A DNA stretch of 64,000 bases, from contig CAVPZU010000003.1 of NCBI GenBank assembly GCA_963710355.1, positions 1,054,001-1,118,000 on the forward strand, written 5' to 3'. The stretch is from Fen-1359 sp963710355 (GTDB lineage: Bacteria; Planctomycetota; Phycisphaerae; Sedimentisphaerales; Anaerobacaceae). Below the pieces are notes generated by a model that searched no databases, was not told the origin of the DNA, and saw only the letters and a list, made by a program, of their open reading frames with translations. Both the position numbers and the translations under genes were made by a program. Below, piece after piece: positions 60,838 to 64,000 of the stretch; positions within the stretch are counted from its first letter, which is position 1; each line of letters opens with the position of its first letter.

Positions 60838-62166
60838 ATGGCAAAGAAAAAGCCGAAACTTGCTGATATACCAAAGCCGAATCTATACCGTGAAATCTTT
60901 CCATACACCGAATTTCCGAGAATTACCTTTGAAAAGGAGACAGTGCCTTTCAATATCCCGGAAAAGATTTGGATAACCGATACCACTTTTCGCGATGGCC
61001 AGCAGGCAAGACCCCCGTATAAGCCCGAGCAGGTGCTTCGGATTTACGATTTGCTCCACGCAATCGACGGCGACACCGGCTTGATTCGGCAGTGCGAGTT
61101 TTTCCTTTATGCGAAAAGAGACAAAAAGGCCGTCGATTTGTGCCGCAGCAGGGGATATAAGTATCCTGAGGTCACCGGCTGGATTCGGGCCGTCCCAGAG
61201 GACTTCAGGCTCGTCACCGAAATGGGCCTTCAGGAAACCGGAATCCTGACGTCCGCCAGCGACTACCATATTTTCCTTAAGCTCCGCAAAACCCGCTCAC
61301 AGGCTCTCAATGCCTATCTCGACATCGTCAGGGCGGCGCTGGATAACGGCGTTATTCCGCGCTGTCACTTTGAAGATATTACCAGAGCGGATTTTGATGG
61401 CTTCGTCCTCCCCTTTGCAGCCGAGCTGCTTGAACTTTCAGAGCAGTATAAAAAGCCCGTAAAAATTCGGCTCTGCGATACCCTCGGTTTTGGACTCCCC
61501 TGGCCGGCTGCCTTGCTGCCTCGCAGCATTCCAAGACTTGTTGCAGGCCTCCGCAAAATCGGCGTGCCCCCTGAATACCTTGAATGGCACGGGCATAATG
61601 ACCTTCACAAGGTCCTCGTAAATGCGACAACCGCCTGGCTCTATGGCTGCTGTGCAGCCAACGGCTCAATCTTCGGCGTCGGCGAACGAACCGGAAATTC
61701 CCCAATCGAAGCCCTTGTCATCGAACATGCTCAGCTCAAGGGATATATTCAAGGCGTTAATTATGCCGCCATAACAGAGCTTGCAGAATACGCCTCCAGG
61801 GAGCTCGGTTTCAAAATACCGGATAATTTTCCTCTCGTCGGTAGAGATTTCAATGTCACCAGGGCCGGCATTCACGCCGACGGACTCCTCAAGGACGAGG
61901 AAATTTACAACTGCTTTGACACGCAAAAGCTGCTTGGTCGGCCCGTCTCCGTTGCCATTACCGACAAAACCGGAGCAGCCGGTATAAAGCACTGGATTGA
62001 GTCCCGCTTTCTGATTGAGATTCCAAAACATAATCCCCGCATAACGAAAATAAAAAACCGCATAGATGATGAGTATGCGAATGAGCGGTTATCAGCCATT
62101 TCAGATGACGAAATGTTTGAATGGATGAAGGATGCTTTTGGCAATGATATGCCCTCTCCACGGTGA
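60838..62166 (+). CDS. HMGL-like synthase, probable Re-citrate synthase
   Basis: 442 residues of the DRE-TIM/HMGL family (isopropylmalate, homocitrate and Re-citrate synthases). Active-site motif DTTFRDGQQARPPY, metal ligands in HGHNDLHKVLVNA, and GERTGNSPIEAL. The whole chain (for example EVTGWIRAVPEDFRLVTEMGLQETGILTSASDYHIFLK and GRDFNVTRAGIHADGLLKDEEIYN) recalls the Clostridium kluyveri-type Re-citrate synthase more than LeuA or NifV, and the C-terminal LeuA regulatory domain is absent. The product would be citrate from acetyl-CoA and oxaloacetate. Assignment is from memory. GGAG precedes the ATG. Confidence 0.7.
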   Translation: MAKKKPKLADIPKPNLYREIFPYTEFPRITFEKETVPFNIPEKIWITDTTFRDGQQARPPYKPEQVLRIYDLLHAIDGDTGLIRQCEFFLYAKRDKKAVDLCRSRGYKYPEVTGWIRAVPEDFRLVTEMGLQETGILTSASDYHIFLKLRKTRSQALNAYLDIVRAALDNGVIPRCHFEDITRADFDGFVLPFAAELLELSEQYKKPVKIRLCDTLGFGLPWPAALLPRSIPRLVAGLRKIGVPPEYLEWHGHNDLHKVLVNATTAWLYGCCAANGSIFGVGERTGNSPIEALVIEHAQLKGYIQGVNYAAITELAEYASRELGFKIPDNFPLVGRDFNVTRAGIHADGLLKDEEIYNCFDTQKLLGRPVSVAITDKTGAAGIKHWIESRFLIEIPKHNPRITKIKNRIDDEYANERLSAISDDEMFEWMKDAFGNDMPSPR

Positions 62167-62207
62167 TTTCGCTTTTCTGTAAAGTCTTACAAGGATGCTG
62201 CGATATT

Positions 62208-62960
62208 ATGCAGGAAAATAACCACAATATAAAGGCGATTATCTTTGACCTCGGCGAAACGCTGCTTGCCTTCGGAAGAGTCAATGAAAAAAAGGTCTTC
62301 TCCAAAAGCGCAGGTTTATCATACCAGTACCTCCTTGGTCTCAACCAGCCTGTCGGCGGTTACAGAATGTATTGCTGGCGGAATTTGGCAAGCCTCAGAA
62401 TTCGCTACTGGATTTCAAATCTCACCAACAGGGATTTTGATGCCCTCGATTTGCTCAAAAAGGTCAACAAATCCCTCAAGCTCGATAGTCAGCAGTGGGA
62501 AGAGCTGTTTTGGCTCTGGTATGAGCCTTTGAGCAGGCTCGGGAAAATAGAGGCTGATTTGATTGCAACACTTTCAAAACTCAAAGCCCTCGGCCTCAAA
62601 CTCGGCATCCTTTCAAACACAGTTATTCACAGCAGCTCCATAGAAAGGCATCTGCGGCAATTGAAGATACTGGATTTTTTTACGGTTAGACTTTATTCTT
62701 ACCAATTTGGGTTCCGAAAACCCGATATTCGCATATTTCAGGCCGCTGCCGAAAAAATGGGCGAACTGCCTCAAAATATCCTCTTCGTCGGCGACCATAT
62801 AAAGAATGATATTGAGCCCGCACTAAAAGCCGATATGAAGGCCGTCCTCAAGGCCGCCTATACCAATGACGGCAGAAAAATCCCAAAGGGTATCCGCAGA
62901 ATAAATAATTTGTCGGAACTGCCCCCTTTGATTGATAACTTATGTGCTGATGCCATTTAA
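62208..62960 (+). CDS. HAD family hydrolase
   Basis: About 250 residues of the haloacid dehalogenase superfamily: motif I IIFDLGETLL (the second Asp replaced by Gly-Glu, as in some members), motif II GILSNTV, motif III FRKPDIRIFQAAAEKM, motif IV FVGDHIKNDIEPALKADMKAV. Cap region between. Substrate unknown; a phosphatase is likely. I chose ATG 62208 over 62163, which overlaps the previous gene. Confidence 0.85.
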   Translation: MQENNHNIKAIIFDLGETLLAFGRVNEKKVFSKSAGLSYQYLLGLNQPVGGYRMYCWRNLASLRIRYWISNLTNRDFDALDLLKKVNKSLKLDSQQWEELFWLWYEPLSRLGKIEADLIATLSKLKALGLKLGILSNTVIHSSSIERHLRQLKILDFFTVRLYSYQFGFRKPDIRIFQAAAEKMGELPQNILFVGDHIKNDIEPALKADMKAVLKAAYTNDGRKIPKGIRRINNLSELPPLIDNLCADAI

Positions 62961-62981
62961 TATATAGTCGTTTATATTTAG

Positions 62982-63016
62982 CCCCCGCATCCGCCTGCGG
63001 CGGACAAGAGCGGGGG
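62982..63016. repeat. Composite palindrome: 15-bp core inside a C/G-run stem
   Basis: CCCCCGC, then TCCGCC TGC GGCGGA (62990-63004), then CAAGA and GCGGGGG. The outer C and G runs pair, making a larger hairpin. The CAAGAGCGGGGG string recurs at 18127-18138. Confidence 0.75.
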
Positions 63017-63058
63017 TATGATTGTTTGAAAAATAAAAACATTCGTTTGTTCTCTGTT

Positions 63059-63078
63059 ATTCCCGCGAAGGCGGGAAT
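63059..63078. repeat. REP-like palindrome
   Basis: ATTCCCGC, GAAG, GCGGGAAT (20 bases), followed by CCAG. Resembles a palindrome seen between genes in many bacteria. It is a different element from the TCCGCC one and lies just before thrC. Confidence 0.75.
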
Positions 63079-63128
63079 CCAGACCGTAAAATTGTTTGAT
63101 AAATTGAAACGTCACTGGAAAAGAAAAG

Positions 63129-64000
63129 ATGAAAAATCAGGTAGCCCAGGTTGCTTTTCAAAAATGTATAAACCCGAATTGTGGTGCGGAATTTGATGTT
63201 TCACAGGTCCTTTTCAAATGCCCAAAATGCGGCGCCCTGCTCGATTGTCGATACAACTGGGATAAAATCCCCATCCCGAAAAAATTGAGCGATTTTAAAA
63301 AACGCTGGTCGACCAGATCCGCCGCAGGCGGACTCGACCTTTCGGGCGTCTGGCGATTCAGAGAGCTGCTGAACTTCTGCGACGACAAATTCAAGGTCAC
63401 CATCGGTGAGGGACAGACAATCCTCCAGCAAAGTGACGAGGTTGGCAAATATGTGAATATGAAAAGCGGCCGCCTCCACCTTCAATATGAAGGCCTCAAT
63501 CCTTCCGGCTCATTCAAGGACAACGGTATGACCGCCGCATTTAGTCACGCTAAAATGGTTGGCGCCAAATCTTGCGCCTGTGCTTCCACGGGAAACACCT
63601 CCGCCTCAATGGCCTTATACGCCCACAGTTGCGGCCTCAAAGCTATTGTCTTTATCGGCTCCGGGAAAATTGCTTTCGGCAAGCTCAGTCAGACAATGGA
63701 TTATGGCGCTAAAACCCTCCAGATTCTCGGCAATTTCGATGACTGTATGAAGCAGGTGCAGGATGTTTGCACAAACCTCGGCCTTTATCTGCTCAACTCC
63801 CTCAATCCCTTTCGCCTCGAAGGACAAAAGACCATTATCTACAGAATTATCGAACAGCTTGATTGGCGCCTGCCCGACTGGATTGTTGTTCCCGGCGGAA
63901 ATCTCGGCAATTCCAGCGCTTTCGGAAAGGCTTTTATGGAGCTGAGGCAATTGGGCCTGATTGATTACATACCGCGCCTTGCCATTATTAACGCCGCAGG
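63129..64000 (+). CDS. thrC: Threonine synthase, 3' end outside the window
   Basis: Makes threonine from O-phosphohomoserine. 290 residues visible. N-terminal zinc-type Cys pairs (CINPNCG and CPKCG), then SGVWRFRELL, the PLP Lys in LNPSGSFKDNG (Lys130), ASTGNTSASMA and GNLGNSSAF. The segment STRSAAGGLDLSGVW contains a 15-bp palindrome (63318-63332) translated as SAAGG, at a place where I expect no residues. The gene runs off the edge. An AAGAAAAG precedes the ATG. Confidence 0.93.
   Translation, partial: MKNQVAQVAFQKCINPNCGAEFDVSQVLFKCPKCGALLDCRYNWDKIPIPKKLSDFKKRWSTRSAAGGLDLSGVWRFRELLNFCDDKFKVTIGEGQTILQQSDEVGKYVNMKSGRLHLQYEGLNPSGSFKDNGMTAAFSHAKMVGAKSCACASTGNTSASMALYAHSCGLKAIVFIGSGKIAFGKLSQTMDYGAKTLQILGNFDDCMKQVQDVCTNLGLYLLNSLNPFRLEGQKTIIYRIIEQLDWRLPDWIVVPGGNLGNSSAFGKAFMELRQLGLIDYIPRLAIINAA
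63318..63332. repeat. 15-bp palindrome inside thrC
   Basis: TCCGCC GCA GGCGGA, in frame as R-SAAGG-L, the same reading as the copy at 16324. Confidence 0.88.

Overview
The window is a bacterial chromosome segment of moderate GC. From about 22.5 to 56.6 kb it is the classic translation and transcription supercluster: tRNA-Thr, tuf, rpmG, tRNA-Trp, secE, nusG, rplKAJL, rpoBC, rpsLG, fusA, then the S10, spc and alpha operons to rplQ. The EF-Tu switch I sequence, the domain-extended L22, the abundance of ExbB/ExbD and VWA proteins, the ferredoxin-dependent 2-oxoacid oxidoreductase and a probable Re-citrate synthase suggest an anaerobic Planctomycetota (Phycisphaerae-like) genome. That assignment is inference from recalled family features and was not tested by a search.

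Layout. 0-9 kb is an accessory stretch, AT-rich in places: DUF445, small secreted proteins, VanZ-like and VIT-like membrane proteins, an HTH protein with an internal duplication, a Sel1-ankyrin protein and small membrane proteins. 9-14.4 kb (+ strand) holds rarA, 5-formyl-THF cyclo-ligase, an L,D-transpeptidase and a VWA-ExbB-ExbD set. 14.5-21.6 kb (- strand), read in transcription order, holds a four-subunit 2-oxoacid:ferredoxin oxidoreductase, a second ExbD, a large secreted repeat-type protein and clpX. 22.5-56.6 kb is the supercluster, with a clear intrinsic terminator between rpsG and fusA and a good sigma70-like promoter ahead of rpsJ. 56.7-64 kb holds initiator tRNA, an OPT transporter, an M2-like dipeptidase lipoprotein, tRNA-Leu, a Re-citrate synthase-like enzyme, a HAD phosphatase and the start of threonine synthase.

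Two repeat systems cut across this map. One is a 15-bp palindrome (TCCGCC-NNN-GGCGGA and variants), found between genes and also inside coding sequence, where it is translated in frame: five copies or variants in one secreted protein gene and one in threonine synthase. The other is a set of intergenic arrays whose sequences differ but which all keep a 7-nt period; one array encodes the tail of a ferredoxin subunit.

At least twelve single-base indels break otherwise conserved genes (rpoB, rpoC, fusA four times, rplF, map, two oxidoreductase subunits, and the Sel1-ankyrin gene three times). Many lie in or beside short homopolymers, and essential single-copy genes are hit, so consensus sequencing error is the likeliest cause. 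I annotate these as whole genes with the break positions noted.
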